A DNA stretch of 58,502 nt from Acidobacteriota bacterium (lineage in GTDB: Bacteria > Acidobacteriota > Vicinamibacteria > Vicinamibacterales > UBA8438). The notes below the pieces were generated by a model that saw only the letters and a program-made list of their open reading frames with translations, did no database searches and had not been told where the DNA came from. How positions within the stretch are numbered: position 1 is the first letter of the stretch; every line of letters starts with the position of its first letter. This document shows positions 35,834 through 44,031 of this stretch, piece by piece. Location of the stretch: contig JADFPE010000005.1 of NCBI GenBank assembly GCA_022562495.1, forward strand, positions 1 to 58,502, given 5' to 3'. The translations under genes were made by a program, and so were the position numbers.

Positions 35834-35862
35834 TTGACAGCTGTTTGGCGCCATGTTACCCT
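35834..35862 (+). promoter_or_regulatory. Candidate sigma-70 promoter of the tol operon
   Basis: TTGACA (35834-35839), 17 bases, TACCCT (35857-35862). The -35 is perfect, the -10 weak. It lies about 50 bp upstream of the tolQ start in the AT-richer part of the divergent recN/tolQ region. Confidence 0.45.
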
Positions 35863-35913
35863 CTCCCGTCGGCGCTTTCCCAGCGGCGCGCTTTGTAGTC
35901 AACGGAGGGGCAC

Positions 35914-36681
35914 GTGCGTACCCTTGGTTACTACGCCATTGCCCTGCAGACGCAGGCGCTTGGCGCGTCGGAAAGCGATTTGGGTGGGAACGTCCTCGAA
36001 TGGATTGCGCAGTCGACGCCGCTGTCCAAGGTCGTGCTCCTCATCCTCGTTCTCCTCTCTATCGCCTCCTGGGCCGTCTTTCTCAACAAGCTGTGGCAGT
36101 TCCGGCGTCTCGAGCGCCAGACGTCGAGCTTTCTCGACGTCTTCAGACGCAGCACCAAGTTCTCCGAGGTGCAGTCGGTCTGCCGTTCGTTGACCCACAG
36201 TCCGCTGGTGGGCGTATTTCAGGCGGGGTACGCGGAGCTCAACACGCAGCTGCGTCAGGGAGACAGCACGGCCAACCCCGGTGGACGACCAAGCGCCGCC
36301 GGCGGTCGTCCAACCTTACGGAGCTTCGACGCGCTGGATCGGGCGCTGCTGCGGGCGTCGGCGGTCGAGGCCAACAAGCTGGAGCATCGCGTGGACCTGC
36401 TCGCGACGACCGCGAGCATTTCGCCGTTCATCGGACTGTTCGGTACCGTGATGGGGATCGTGACCGCGTTCCGGGATATCAGCGTTACCGGGTCGACGAA
36501 TCTCTCAGTGGTCGCGCCCGGCATCGCCGAGGCGCTCATCGCAACCGCGGCCGGCCTCGCGGCGGCGATTCCGGCAGTGTACTTCTACAACAAGGTGACG
36601 ACGAAGGTGAAGCTCTACCTGTCGACGATAGAGGATTTCTCCCTGGAGTTCCTCAGCATCGCCGAGCGGAACTTCACTTAA
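35914..36681 (+). CDS. tolQ: TolQ/ExbB-type proton channel
   Basis: With TolR it forms the proton-motive-force-driven motor of the Tol-Pal system in the inner membrane. 255 aa. Three membrane helices are visible: VVLLILVLLSIASWAVFLNK near residue 40, and VDLLATTASISPFIGLFGTV plus IAEALIATAAGLAAAIPAVY in the C-terminal half, with the family signature between. GTG 35914 has a good CGGAGGGG. The stop TAA merges with the left end of a diverged type-A repeat. First gene of the operon. Confidence 0.95.
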   Translation: MRTLGYYAIALQTQALGASESDLGGNVLEWIAQSTPLSKVVLLILVLLSIASWAVFLNKLWQFRRLERQTSSFLDVFRRSTKFSEVQSVCRSLTHSPLVGVFQAGYAELNTQLRQGDSTANPGGRPSAAGGRPTLRSFDALDRALLRASAVEANKLEHRVDLLATTASISPFIGLFGTVMGIVTAFRDISVTGSTNLSVVAPGIAEALIATAAGLAAAIPAVYFYNKVTTKVKLYLSTIEDFSLEFLSIAERNFT

Positions 36682-36825
36682 GGGTCCGCGCACGAATACG
36701 TTTCCGTTGTGGAGCGTCGAGGCGCCCGGCTGGCAAGGCGCGACGCGGGAACATAGTGGGTCTGCGAGACTGAGGAGCCACCCAGCCAGGCGGAATGCCT
36801 CGCCGGGCAGATGCTGCCCGAATGA
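36678..36825. repeat. Diverged type-A element between tolQ and tolR
   Basis: In reverse orientation: TTAAGGGTCCGCGCACGAAT at the left, GAGGCGCCCGGCTGGCAAGG and CGCGACGCGGGAACATAGTG inside, CCCGAATGACCC at the right. It overlaps the tolQ stop and the ATG at 36822. Confidence 0.7.
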
Positions 36826-36860
36826 CCCAGACAGAGCACGGAGAGGGGTCCGGGCCGAAG

Positions 36861-37322
<462 letters not shown>

Positions 37323-37339
37323 CCGGGACCGACCGGATG

Positions 37340-37518
37340 TCTCGCAGTCCGTGAGGAAACCCCGCGTGGCACCGACACTGGTCGTCATCGGTGCCGGGCT
37401 TGGCCAGTGCAAGGCGCGCCGAGGGAAAATACCGGCAGTAGTCGACCGAGAGGCAGCGCCGTCAGCCGGGACGTGGCGCCAGTTGAATGCAGTGGGGCTT
37501 TCACCACGGACTGCGAGA
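37340..37518. repeat. Type-B intergenic element between tolR and the tonB/tolA-like gene
   Basis: 179 bp; inverted ends TCTCGCAGTCCGTGAGGAAA and TTTCACCACGGACTGCGAGA. The core contains GCCGAGGGAAAATACCGGCA, GTAGTCGACCGAG and GAATGCAGTGGGG. The ATG of the next gene begins at its last base. Confidence 0.9.
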
Positions 37519-38309
37519 TGGAGTCGACGACCGACATCCTGCGTGAGCGGGCCTCACACACAGAGGACGGCCTGGGCCGGGCGTACTCGGTCGCGCTGGC
37601 CGGTCACGTGGTGCTCATCGCTGTCATCCTGTTCTGGCCGTCCGGGTTCCTGTCGAGTGCGGACACCGAGGTGTTGCGCACCGTCATGACCATCAGTCTG
37701 GGCGGGCCGGCCGGACCGAGCCAGGGCGGACAGACGGCGCTCGCAGCGCGGCCCGTCCAAGAAGTGCTGCCTCTGGAGGAGGCGGACCAGCCCCAATGGG
37801 AGCAGCCGCCCGCCCCGGCGCCGCCCGAGATGACGATGCCGACCCCCGACGCGCGCCGCCGGCTGGAGGCGGACGTCGCCGTGGAGTCGGCGCCTGACGA
37901 GTCCAGGGGCCGCACGCCGACCCGTGGACCCGCGCTGCGTGAGGGGAACGCGCTGGCGGAGACCGGAGCCGAGGGCGACGGGTTGGGCTTGTCGGCGGGC
38001 GGGCTCGGCTCGGGCGGATATCTCGATGTGCGCGACTTCTGCTGTCCCGAGTATCTCGGTACCATGATCGAGCTGATTCGACGGAACTGGAACCAGCGGC
38101 AAGGGTTTCCCGGCCAGGTGATGATGAAGTTCACGATCCTGCGAGACGGCCGGATCACCGAGATCGAGCAAGAGACCACGAGTGGGTATCTCGCCCTGGA
38201 CCAGAGCGCCGAACGTGCGCTGCGGTTGACGGTCCGCCTGCCGCGGTTGCCGTCCCGCTTCACAGAAGATGACCTGACAGTCCATCTCAACTTCCAATAC
38301 CAACGCTGA
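37518..38309 (+). CDS. TonB/TolA-like energy transducer
   Basis: 263 aa. A cytoplasmic N-terminus is followed by one membrane span (AYSVALAGHVVLIAVILFWP), a Pro/Ala/Gln-rich periplasmic linker at about 90-170 and a TonB-type C-terminal domain (LIRRNWNQRQGFPGQVMMKF then TILRDGRITEIEQ). By position between tolR and tolB it should be the TolA equivalent, bridging the motor to Pal and TolB. ATG 37518 touches the repeat end (CTGCGAG then ATG); upstream codons of the open frame are repeat-derived. The last base overlaps the tolB ATG (TGATG). Confidence 0.85.
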   Translation: MESTTDILRERASHTEDGLGRAYSVALAGHVVLIAVILFWPSGFLSSADTEVLRTVMTISLGGPAGPSQGGQTALAARPVQEVLPLEEADQPQWEQPPAPAPPEMTMPTPDARRRLEADVAVESAPDESRGRTPTRGPALREGNALAETGAEGDGLGLSAGGLGSGGYLDVRDFCCPEYLGTMIELIRRNWNQRQGFPGQVMMKFTILRDGRITEIEQETTSGYLALDQSAERALRLTVRLPRLPSRFTEDDLTVHLNFQYQR

Positions 38310-39682
38310 TGATCTCCATGCCACGCTTCCTCGTGTTCACCGCCTTTCTCGCCGGGCTGTCGGTCATCCAGGTGACGACGACGGCACAGCCACCGCAGCC
38401 CCGCCAACGCGACGAGCTCAGCCTGATCATCGGCGACCGGATTGGCACCCAGCCGAGCTTCGCGGTGCCCGATTGTCTGACCCTGACCCCGGACGAGGCG
38501 ACGGCCGAGGCGGCTCGGACGATTGCGCAAGTGCTCTGGGACGATCTGGAGTTCGAACGTGAGTTCCGGATGATCGCGCGGGACACCTATCGCACGATCC
38601 CGGTCGCGCGGTCGTTGGATGACCTCCCGTTCGACCGCTGGCAAGAGCTCGGCGCCGATGGCGTGATCAGCTGTACCGTCGAAGCGACGAGCGCCAGCCA
38701 GATCGAGATCTCGGCGCGGCTGTTTTCGGTGCGGTCGCAGGAGTCGGCCTTCGGCGTGGTCTACAGCGGGTCGAACCGCGACGTGCGGCGCTACGCGCAT
38801 CAGCTGTCCGACGAGCTCCACCGTCACCAACGTGGTCTCACTGGGGTCGCCCGGACCCGGATCGCCTTTGTGACCGACCGGGACAGCCAGTCGGTGCTGG
38901 GACTGGTCGAGAACCGGGCGGTGAAAGAGGTGTACTTCACCGACTACGACGGCGCGAACGTCAGGCGTGTCACGGTCTCGCGGTCGCTCAACACCACACC
39001 GGCGTGGTCGCCCGACGGCCGCGCGATCGGGTATACGTCCTGGCTGAGCGGGTTTCCGGAGGTCATCATCTCCTATCTCTTCGAAGGGCGGATGACCTAT
39101 CCGGCCAACGGCAATGCCAATGACCACAACTTCCTGCCGGCATTCTCGCCCGACGGTCAGCAGATCGCGTTCATGTCGAACCGGGACGGCAACCCCGATC
39201 TCTACGTCGTGAACGTCGACGGCACCGAGATGCGCCGGCTCACGAACCATCCGATGATCGACACCAGCCCGACCTGGTCGCCGAACGGTCTGCAGATCGC
39301 GTTTACCTCAGACCGCACCGGCTCACCACAGATATTCGTGATCGGGGCCGACGGCACCGGGTTGCGGCGACTGACCTACGAGACCTATTGCGACCGGCCG
39401 ACGTGGTCACCGCCGCCCTTCAACGAGATCGCCTACTCTTCGAAGACCGGCCCGGGGCACGACATCAAGGTGCTCGATCTCGCCACCAACGAGGTGCGCC
39501 AGCTGACCTATGGACTCGGGTCGAACGAGAGTCCCAGCTATGCGCCCAACGGCCGGCACGTCGCCTTCATGTCGACGCGTGGCAGCGGGCTGAAGCAGAT
39601 CTACACGATCGGTCGCGACGGGAAGGGGTTGCGCCGGGTGACCTCCACCGGCAACAACGAGATGCCCGGCTGGTCACGGTGA
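38309..39682 (+). CDS. tolB: Periplasmic Tol translocation protein TolB
   Basis: 457 aa with an N-terminal signal peptide (FLVFTAFLAGLSVIQVTTTA). The N-terminal alpha/beta domain is followed by a six-bladed beta-propeller of TolB/WD40-like repeats: TPAWSPDGRAIGYTSW, LPAFSPDGQQIAFMSNRDGN, SPTWSPNGLQIAFTSDRTGS, SPSYAPNGRHVAFMSTRGSG. It binds Pal. The start overlaps the preceding stop; a second ATG (38318) is also possible. Confidence 0.95.
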   Translation: MISMPRFLVFTAFLAGLSVIQVTTTAQPPQPRQRDELSLIIGDRIGTQPSFAVPDCLTLTPDEATAEAARTIAQVLWDDLEFEREFRMIARDTYRTIPVARSLDDLPFDRWQELGADGVISCTVEATSASQIEISARLFSVRSQESAFGVVYSGSNRDVRRYAHQLSDELHRHQRGLTGVARTRIAFVTDRDSQSVLGLVENRAVKEVYFTDYDGANVRRVTVSRSLNTTPAWSPDGRAIGYTSWLSGFPEVIISYLFEGRMTYPANGNANDHNFLPAFSPDGQQIAFMSNRDGNPDLYVVNVDGTEMRRLTNHPMIDTSPTWSPNGLQIAFTSDRTGSPQIFVIGADGTGLRRLTYETYCDRPTWSPPPFNEIAYSSKTGPGHDIKVLDLATNEVRQLTYGLGSNESPSYAPNGRHVAFMSTRGSGLKQIYTIGRDGKGLRRVTSTGNNEMPGWSR

Positions 39683-39726
39683 CGCGCGATCACCAACGAG
39701 TGATCCGCCAAGGAGAGGAACTGGGG

Positions 39727-40308
39727 ATGCGAGCTCGAGGAACCACGCGTTGGAATGGGTACGTGACCGTCGTGGTGACGGCGCTCTGGTTGCAGGCGGC
39801 CTGCGCGCGGCAGCCCGCGCCCGTTGCGCCGGAGACCTCTCCCCCTCCCCCGGCCGCCACGAGCACGACGCCGTCACCGCCGCCCCCGCCGGCGCCGCCA
39901 CCGGTCGTGCCGACGGAGCTGACCCCGGAGGACGAGTTCGCGTCGCGGTCACTCGAGGAGATCAACCGCGAGTCACCGCTCGCCCCGGCCTTCTTCGTGC
40001 TCGACAGCTCGGAGCTCGACGACCGAGGGCGACAGGTGATCGAGGCCAACGCCGAGGTGCTCCGGCGGTACCCGAGCTGGGTCGTGACCATTGAGGGGCA
40101 CTGCGACGAGCGCGGGACGGCCGAATACAACCTGGGACTGGGTGAGCGGCGGGCGCTGGCCGCCCAGCGGCATCTCGTGGCGCTCGGGGTCGACATGGGA
40201 CGCGTGCGCACCGTCAGCTACGGGAAGGAGTTTCCGTTCGACCCGGATCATGATGAGGACGCCTGGGCGGCAAACCGGCGGGCGCACTTCGTGATCACGG
40301 CACAGTAG
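39727..40308 (+). CDS. pal: Peptidoglycan-associated lipoprotein Pal
   Basis: 193 aa outer-membrane lipoprotein that binds peptidoglycan and TolB. The signal ends in a lipobox LQAAC, followed by a striking Pro/Ala/Thr-rich tether (about 27-60). The OmpA-like domain carries FVLDSSELDDRGRQVIEANA and the meso-DAP-binding region IEGHCDERGTAEYNLGLGER, ending in ANRRAHFVI. AAGGAG lies 12 bases upstream of ATG 39727. It is co-transcribed with tolB and cpoB. Confidence 0.95.
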   Translation: MRARGTTRWNGYVTVVVTALWLQAACARQPAPVAPETSPPPPAATSTTPSPPPPPAPPPVVPTELTPEDEFASRSLEEINRESPLAPAFFVLDSSELDDRGRQVIEANAEVLRRYPSWVVTIEGHCDERGTAEYNLGLGERRALAAQRHLVALGVDMGRVRTVSYGKEFPFDPDHDEDAWAANRRAHFVITAQ

Positions 40309-40390
40309 CGGGGTGCACCTGTGGCGCGGTAGGATAGACGCTTGGACGACAGGCCGCGTCTCGTATCAGGCTTCTGACAGAGGTGGTTTC

Positions 40391-41218
40391 ATGAAACGTC
40401 TGCTCTCCACGCTCGTACTCGGCTGGGCATGCGTCCTGCTCGTGGTCACCCCGGTTCGCGCGGCCGACCGCGAGCATCAGCAAATAATGGCGGACATCCG
40501 GATGCTGCAGGAGCAGACGGTGCGGCTGAATCTGATGCTGGGGACGCTCGACGAGACGCTCCAGACGCTCCTGACGAGGCTCGATGAGCAGGGCCAGGAC
40601 ACGCGCCGCGGCTTTGCGGATCAGAAGCTGCTGGTGGGCAACGTGGCGGGTGGCGTGCGCGTGGTGCGAGAGAAAGTCGATGAGACGAACGTCCGGGTGT
40701 CGTCGCTGGCGCAGGAGGTCGAGGCGTTGCGGCTGGCAATCCCGCCGATGACGGCACCGTTGATCCAGCTGGCGGTGGACCCCGAGACCGGTCTCCCGAC
40801 TCAGGAGACGCCGGTCCCCGCGTTCGCGGCCCAGGTCCTTCGCGGCGTCTCGCCGCAGCGGATGTACGACACGGCATGGGCGGACTACACGACCGGGCAG
40901 TGGGCACTGGCGATCAAGGGCTTCGAGGTATACATCAGCAGCTTCCCCCGTGCCGAGCTTGCCGACGACGCACAGTTTTACATTGGCCAGACGCACTATG
41001 CCGACGGGCGCTTTCGCGACGCGGTCCAGGCGTTCGAGGAGGTTGTGCTCAACTATCCGGATGGCGATAGGGTGGCCGAGGCGCTCTACAAGCGTGGGCT
41101 GGCGTTCGGGCGGTTGGGCGAGCCCGAGCTGGCTCGACAGGCCTTCGAGATGGTCGTGCAGAACTATCCGGACGACAACATGGCGAACCTCGCCCAGCAG
41201 GCGCTCGACCGGCTCTAA
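40391..41218 (+). CDS. cpoB: CpoB/YbgF-like periplasmic TPR protein
   Basis: 275 aa. Signal peptide [20 protein letters not shown]. An N-terminal coiled coil ([20 protein letters not shown] and following) is followed by a linker and TPR repeats: [40 protein letters not shown] and [20 protein letters not shown]. CpoB coordinates peptidoglycan synthesis and Tol function. ATG 40391 is preceded by AGGTGG. The open frame reaches further upstream without similarity. Confidence 0.9.
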   Translation: MKRLLSTLVLGWACVLLVVTPVRAADREHQQIMADIRMLQEQTVRLNLMLGTLDETLQTLLTRLDEQGQDTRRGFADQKLLVGNVAGGVRVVREKVDETNVRVSSLAQEVEALRLAIPPMTAPLIQLAVDPETGLPTQETPVPAFAAQVLRGVSPQRMYDTAWADYTTGQWALAIKGFEVYISSFPRAELADDAQFYIGQTHYADGRFRDAVQAFEEVVLNYPDGDRVAEALYKRGLAFGRLGEPELARQAFEMVVQNYPDDNMANLAQQALDRL

Positions 41219-41285
41219 CCAAGTGTACCAGTCGTCACCAGGCGTCGGGCAGAGACCGTTGGGACACGTACAGTCAGGAACAGAT

Positions 41286-41741
41286 ATGGGAAGCGTCAAC
41301 AAAGTCATCCTCGTCGGCAACCTGGGTAGGGACGCGGAGATCCGCCGCACACCAGGCGGCGTGGCAGTCACGACGATCAGCGTGGCGACGACAGAAGTCT
41401 GGACCGACAAGTCGTCCGGCGAGCGGAAGGACCGTACCGAGTGGCACCGTGTCGTGATCTGGGACAAGACGGCCGAGTCGCTCGAGAAGTATCTGCTCAA
41501 GGGGCGTCAGGTCTACGTCGAGGGGAAGCTGCAGACCCGCAAGTGGCAAGATCGAGATGGGAACGATAAGTTCACCACTGAGATCCGCTCAGATCGGATC
41601 GTGTTGCTCGGTGGCCGTGGCGGCGGAGCCGGCACCGATGGTGGAGGTGACTACAGCGCGCGCGGGTCGTCCTCCACCGCGTCCCCCGACGGCCCGGCGC
41701 CCGGCCCGCCCGAGTTGACAGAGGACGACATCCCGTTCTAG
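41286..41741 (+). CDS. ssb: Single-stranded DNA-binding protein
   Basis: 151 aa. N-terminal OB fold ([20 protein letters not shown] and [18 protein letters not shown]) and a Gly/Ser/Pro-rich tail ending in the conserved acidic tip LTEDDIPF that recruits SSB partners. It follows cpoB by 67 bp. The stop TAG lies in the first hairpin arm of the terminator-like repeat behind it. Confidence 0.96.
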   Translation: MGSVNKVILVGNLGRDAEIRRTPGGVAVTTISVATTEVWTDKSSGERKDRTEWHRVVIWDKTAESLEKYLLKGRQVYVEGKLQTRKWQDRDGNDKFTTEIRSDRIVLLGGRGGGAGTDGGGDYSARGSSSTASPDGPAPGPPELTEDDIPF

Positions 41742-41768
41742 GGGCACGGCCCTCTGCGCCGTGCCCCT
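41740..41768 (+). terminator. Terminator-like hairpin at the ssb stop
   Basis: AGGGGCACGGC (41740-41750) pairs with GCCGTGCCCCT (41758-41768), 11 bp with a 7-base loop. It is followed by AGAACGAGACCTTTCTC, which is only weakly T-rich, so termination is plausible but not certain. Confidence 0.5.
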
Positions 41769-41807
41769 AGAACGAGACCTTTCTCAGAGCCCCGCGACGC
41801 GGGGGGC
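41743..41807. repeat. 65-bp repeat, copy 1
   Basis: Identical to 41823-41887 with period 80. It contains the hairpin above and the palindrome CCCCGCG-A-CGCGGGG. The spacer begins a further palindrome, GGCGGCG-A-CGCCGCC. Confidence 0.9.
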
Positions 41808-41822
41808 GGCGACGCCGCCTCC

Positions 41823-41887
41823 GGCACGGCCCTCTGCGCCGTGCCCCTAGAACGAGACCTTTCTCAGAGCCCCGCGACGCGGGGGGC
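41823..41887. repeat. 65-bp repeat, copy 2
   Basis: Exact copy of 41743-41807. Its TTTCTCAGAGCCCCGC segment resembles, in reverse, sequence at 9974-9990 in type-D copy 1. Confidence 0.9.
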
Positions 41888-41962
41888 TCGCCAGCTCGGC
41901 GTAGCTGCGCGGTCGAGTCTGGCGAAGCCGGCACCTCGTCAGCGCTGTGAACCGCTGAACCG

Positions 41963-42331
41963 TCAATCCCGTTCTGGGGGCTGGGCGCGGCCATAGCGGT
42001 CCTCGAGTCTCACGACGTCCTCGAGCTCTGGCGTGGACACCTCGAAAATGTCACTGTCCTCGATCGCGGTCATCCGGTGGATCGTCCCGGGCGTGATGTG
42101 CACACTGTCGCCCTGTCCCATCTGACGTGTGACCCGCCGGCCCTCTTCCTCGATTTCGAAGAGGATACGCCCGCTCCACACCAGGAGCGTCTCGTCCTTG
42201 ACGTTGTGATACTGGAGGCTCAGGGCGTGTCCCGCGTCGACATGAATCACCTTGCCGACATAGCGGTCTGTCCTGGCCCACCGCAGCTCGTATCCCCAGG
42301 GTTTGTCAACTCTCGTGGGTGTTTCGGTCAT
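41963..42331 (-). CDS. Small cupin, phosphomannose isomerase-like
   Basis: 122 aa single-domain cupin. It starts MTETPTRVDKPWGYELRWAR and has the metal-binding cupin motifs HALSLQYHNVKDETLLVWSG and GDSVHITPGTIHRMTAIEDS. It resembles the C-terminal domain of mannose-1-phosphate guanylyltransferase/PMI type II; the activity is unknown. ATG 42331 starts the conserved part; the frame extends upstream through a repeat. It is last in the rpoN-rapZ run, separated from rapZ by a partial type-B element. Confidence 0.75.
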   Translation of the reverse strand: MTETPTRVDKPWGYELRWARTDRYVGKVIHVDAGHALSLQYHNVKDETLLVWSGRILFEIEEEGRRVTRQMGQGDSVHITPGTIHRMTAIEDSDIFEVSTPELEDVVRLEDRYGRAQPPERD

Positions 42332-42349
42332 CTTCGCCGCCTGTCTTGG

Positions 42350-42440
42350 CAACTCGTGGTGAAAGTCCCGCTGCATTGGCCGGCGCTGCATCCGCCCTGC
42401 CTGCGTTGTTCCGCAGGCGAAAACTGCCGGTATGCTCCCT
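42350..42440. repeat. Partial type-B element between rapZ and the cupin gene
   Basis: AACTCGTGGTGAAAGTCCCG, then GCTGCATTGGCCGGCGCTGC, GCGTTGTTCCGCAGGCGA and CTGCCGGTATGCTCCCT. The right half is missing; it ends at the rapZ stop codon. Confidence 0.8.
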
Positions 42441-43344
42441 ACTCGGCCGCGATGTCGCGATGTTTCACCCGCCATCGGATGCGGGTAATCCCGGCGAGGC
42501 GGGTCTTCAGCTGCTCGACGACCGCCACGGACCGGTGACGCCCGCCGGTGCAGCCGATCCCGATGGTCAGGTAGCTCTTCCCTTCGGTGGTGTACTGCGG
42601 AATCAGGAACCGCAGCAGATCGGTTGTCAGGTCCAGAAACGGCTTGGTCGCGTCGGCCGCCGCGACAAAGTCCCGCACCGCAGGGTCCTTGCCCGTGAGC
42701 TCGCGCAACCCGGCGACGAAGTGAGGGTTGGGCAGAAAGCGCACGTCGAACAGGAGGTCTGATTCGGCGGGGACGCCGTATTTGTACCCGAAGCTCAACA
42801 GCGTCACCGTCAACCGCGTCTGCTTGCCGTCACCTTCCGAGAGCTCGCGGAACGCGCGGCGCAGCTCGTGCACGGTGAGATCCGACGTGTCGAGCACTTT
42901 GTCCGCCATTTTCTTGATGCGGCGGAGTCGGGCCCGTTCGGCCAGGATGCCTTCGATGACCGACCCGGTTGGCGCCAGCGGATGGGGCCTGCGAGTTTCA
43001 CTGAAGCGTCGGAGCAACGCCTCGTCGGACGCCTCTAGGAAGATCAACCAGGTGTCCAGATCGCGCCGCGCCCGCAAGGACTTGAAGACACCGGCAAACT
43101 GGTCGAGAAATGACCGGTCACGTGCGTCCACCACGACGGCGACCGTGTCGTACGTGGCGCCCTGCCCCAGGGTCAGGTCCGCCAAGGTCGGGATCAGGAC
43201 GGTCGGCAGGTTGTCGACGCACAGATACCCGAGGTCCTCCAGCGCCCGGATGGCGGCTGACTTGCCGGCGCCCGAGAGTCCGGTCACCACCACGAACCGA
43301 GCTGTCCGTGTCCGACTCGACGGCGCCGGACGTACGGTTGTCAT
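42439..43344 (-). CDS. rapZ: RNase adapter / nucleotide-binding protein RapZ
   Basis: 301 aa. Walker A VVTGLSGAGKSAAIRALEDL near the N-terminus, Walker B-like VVVDARDRSFLDQF, and the C-terminal domain with RFLPNPHFVAGLRELTGKD and IGIGCTGGRHRSVAVVEQL. RapZ in E. coli guides RNase E to the GlmZ small RNA and binds GlcN6P. Its place after rpoN-hpf matches the conserved rpoN cluster. The stop is the last base of a repeat. Upstream, a type-B element separates it from hpf. Confidence 0.95.
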   Translation of the reverse strand: MTTVRPAPSSRTRTARFVVVTGLSGAGKSAAIRALEDLGYLCVDNLPTVLIPTLADLTLGQGATYDTVAVVVDARDRSFLDQFAGVFKSLRARRDLDTWLIFLEASDEALLRRFSETRRPHPLAPTGSVIEGILAERARLRRIKKMADKVLDTSDLTVHELRRAFRELSEGDGKQTRLTVTLLSFGYKYGVPAESDLLFDVRFLPNPHFVAGLRELTGKDPAVRDFVAAADATKPFLDLTTDLLRFLIPQYTTEGKSYLTIGIGCTGGRHRSVAVVEQLKTRLAGITRIRWRVKHRDIAAE

Positions 43345-43349
43345 CGGGT

Positions 43350-43519
43350 ACTCGTGGCCCGTTCAGGGCACATCGGCATCGTTCACCGGGTGGGGGTCTC
43401 CCACCGGGTGCAGCGTGGTTCCTCGGTCGACACCGGCCGGTCTGCTTCCGTGTCGTGCGTGGCGGCCGGGAGCATGGCCGGTCTCGGTGCAAGGCGGGAC
43501 TGTCACCACGGAGTGCTAG
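43350..43519. repeat. Type-B element between hpf and rapZ
   Basis: About 170 bp, left end ACTCGTGGCCCGTTCAGGGC, inside GGTTCCTCGGTCGACACCGG and CTGCTTCCGTGTCGTGC, right end ACTGTCACCACGGAGTGCTAG-like. The hpf stop TAG is in its right end. Confidence 0.75.
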
Positions 43520-43866
43520 TCAGCGCTCGTCTCGCCGTCAGCGGCCAGGTTGGGCGGCGGCACGGCCTGACGGCGACGTCCCTGCCACTTCCCCTTCAGG
43601 GTCTGGGCCTGGTGCATCACCTTCTCCACCGCCGCGCCGATAGAGGTCTGCCAGTTCGACGCCTCCGCCATCCCGTGCAGTCGATGGTCGCCGCGCGCGT
43701 GCACGACGAGCTCGGACACACAGAAATGGCGCTCGGCGGCCAGCACGATCTCCGCCGACACGAGCGCGTCGCCAAGAAGCCGTTCGAGCGGGAGGAGCCG
43801 TTGGCGAACCAGGTCGCGCAACGTGCTGCTGATCTCCATATGCCGTCCCGTCACCGTGCACTCCAT
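43516..43866 (-). CDS. hpf: Ribosome hibernation-promoting factor (short form)
   Basis: 116 aa: MECTVTGRHMEISSTLRDLV, then LPLERLLGDALVSAEIVLAA, ERHFCVSELVVHARGDHRLH and SIGAAVEKVMHQAQTLKGKW. It lacks the long C-terminal domain. It binds the 30S subunit and inactivates ribosomes in stationary phase. It lies downstream of rpoN, as in many Gram-negatives. The residues after about 100 (QAVPPPNLAADGETSAD) are variable. Confidence 0.9.
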   Translation of the reverse strand: MECTVTGRHMEISSTLRDLVRQRLLPLERLLGDALVSAEIVLAAERHFCVSELVVHARGDHRLHGMAEASNWQTSIGAAVEKVMHQAQTLKGKWQGRRRQAVPPPNLAADGETSAD

Positions 43867-43939
43867 GCGATCTGTGCCCCCGTTCCCGTCGGTCCAGCGC
43901 GTGACACTCGGCGGGCTGGTCTCGGGTCCTACCCATCCA

Positions 43940-43958
43940 CGCCCCGCGGAGCGGGGCG
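43940..43958. other. Short GC-rich hairpin between hpf and rpoN
   Basis: CGCCCCGC (43940-43947) and GCGGGGCG (43951-43958) enclose GGA. No T-run follows on either strand. Confidence 0.35.
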
Positions 43959-44031
43959 CGGAACGAAGCAGCCTAGCGATGCCACGGCTCGTGGGGGTGC
44001 GCGGTGTACATAGGGTGCGGTCGTGGCGTCG

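Noticed and set aside
36795-36822. Upstream starts for tolR (36795 and 36822)
   Set aside because: Both lie in the type-A repeat and lack a ribosome-binding site; ATG 36861 has GAGAGGGG upstream.
43940-43958. Terminator between rpoN and hpf
   Set aside because: The 8-bp hairpin is not followed by a T-run on either strand.
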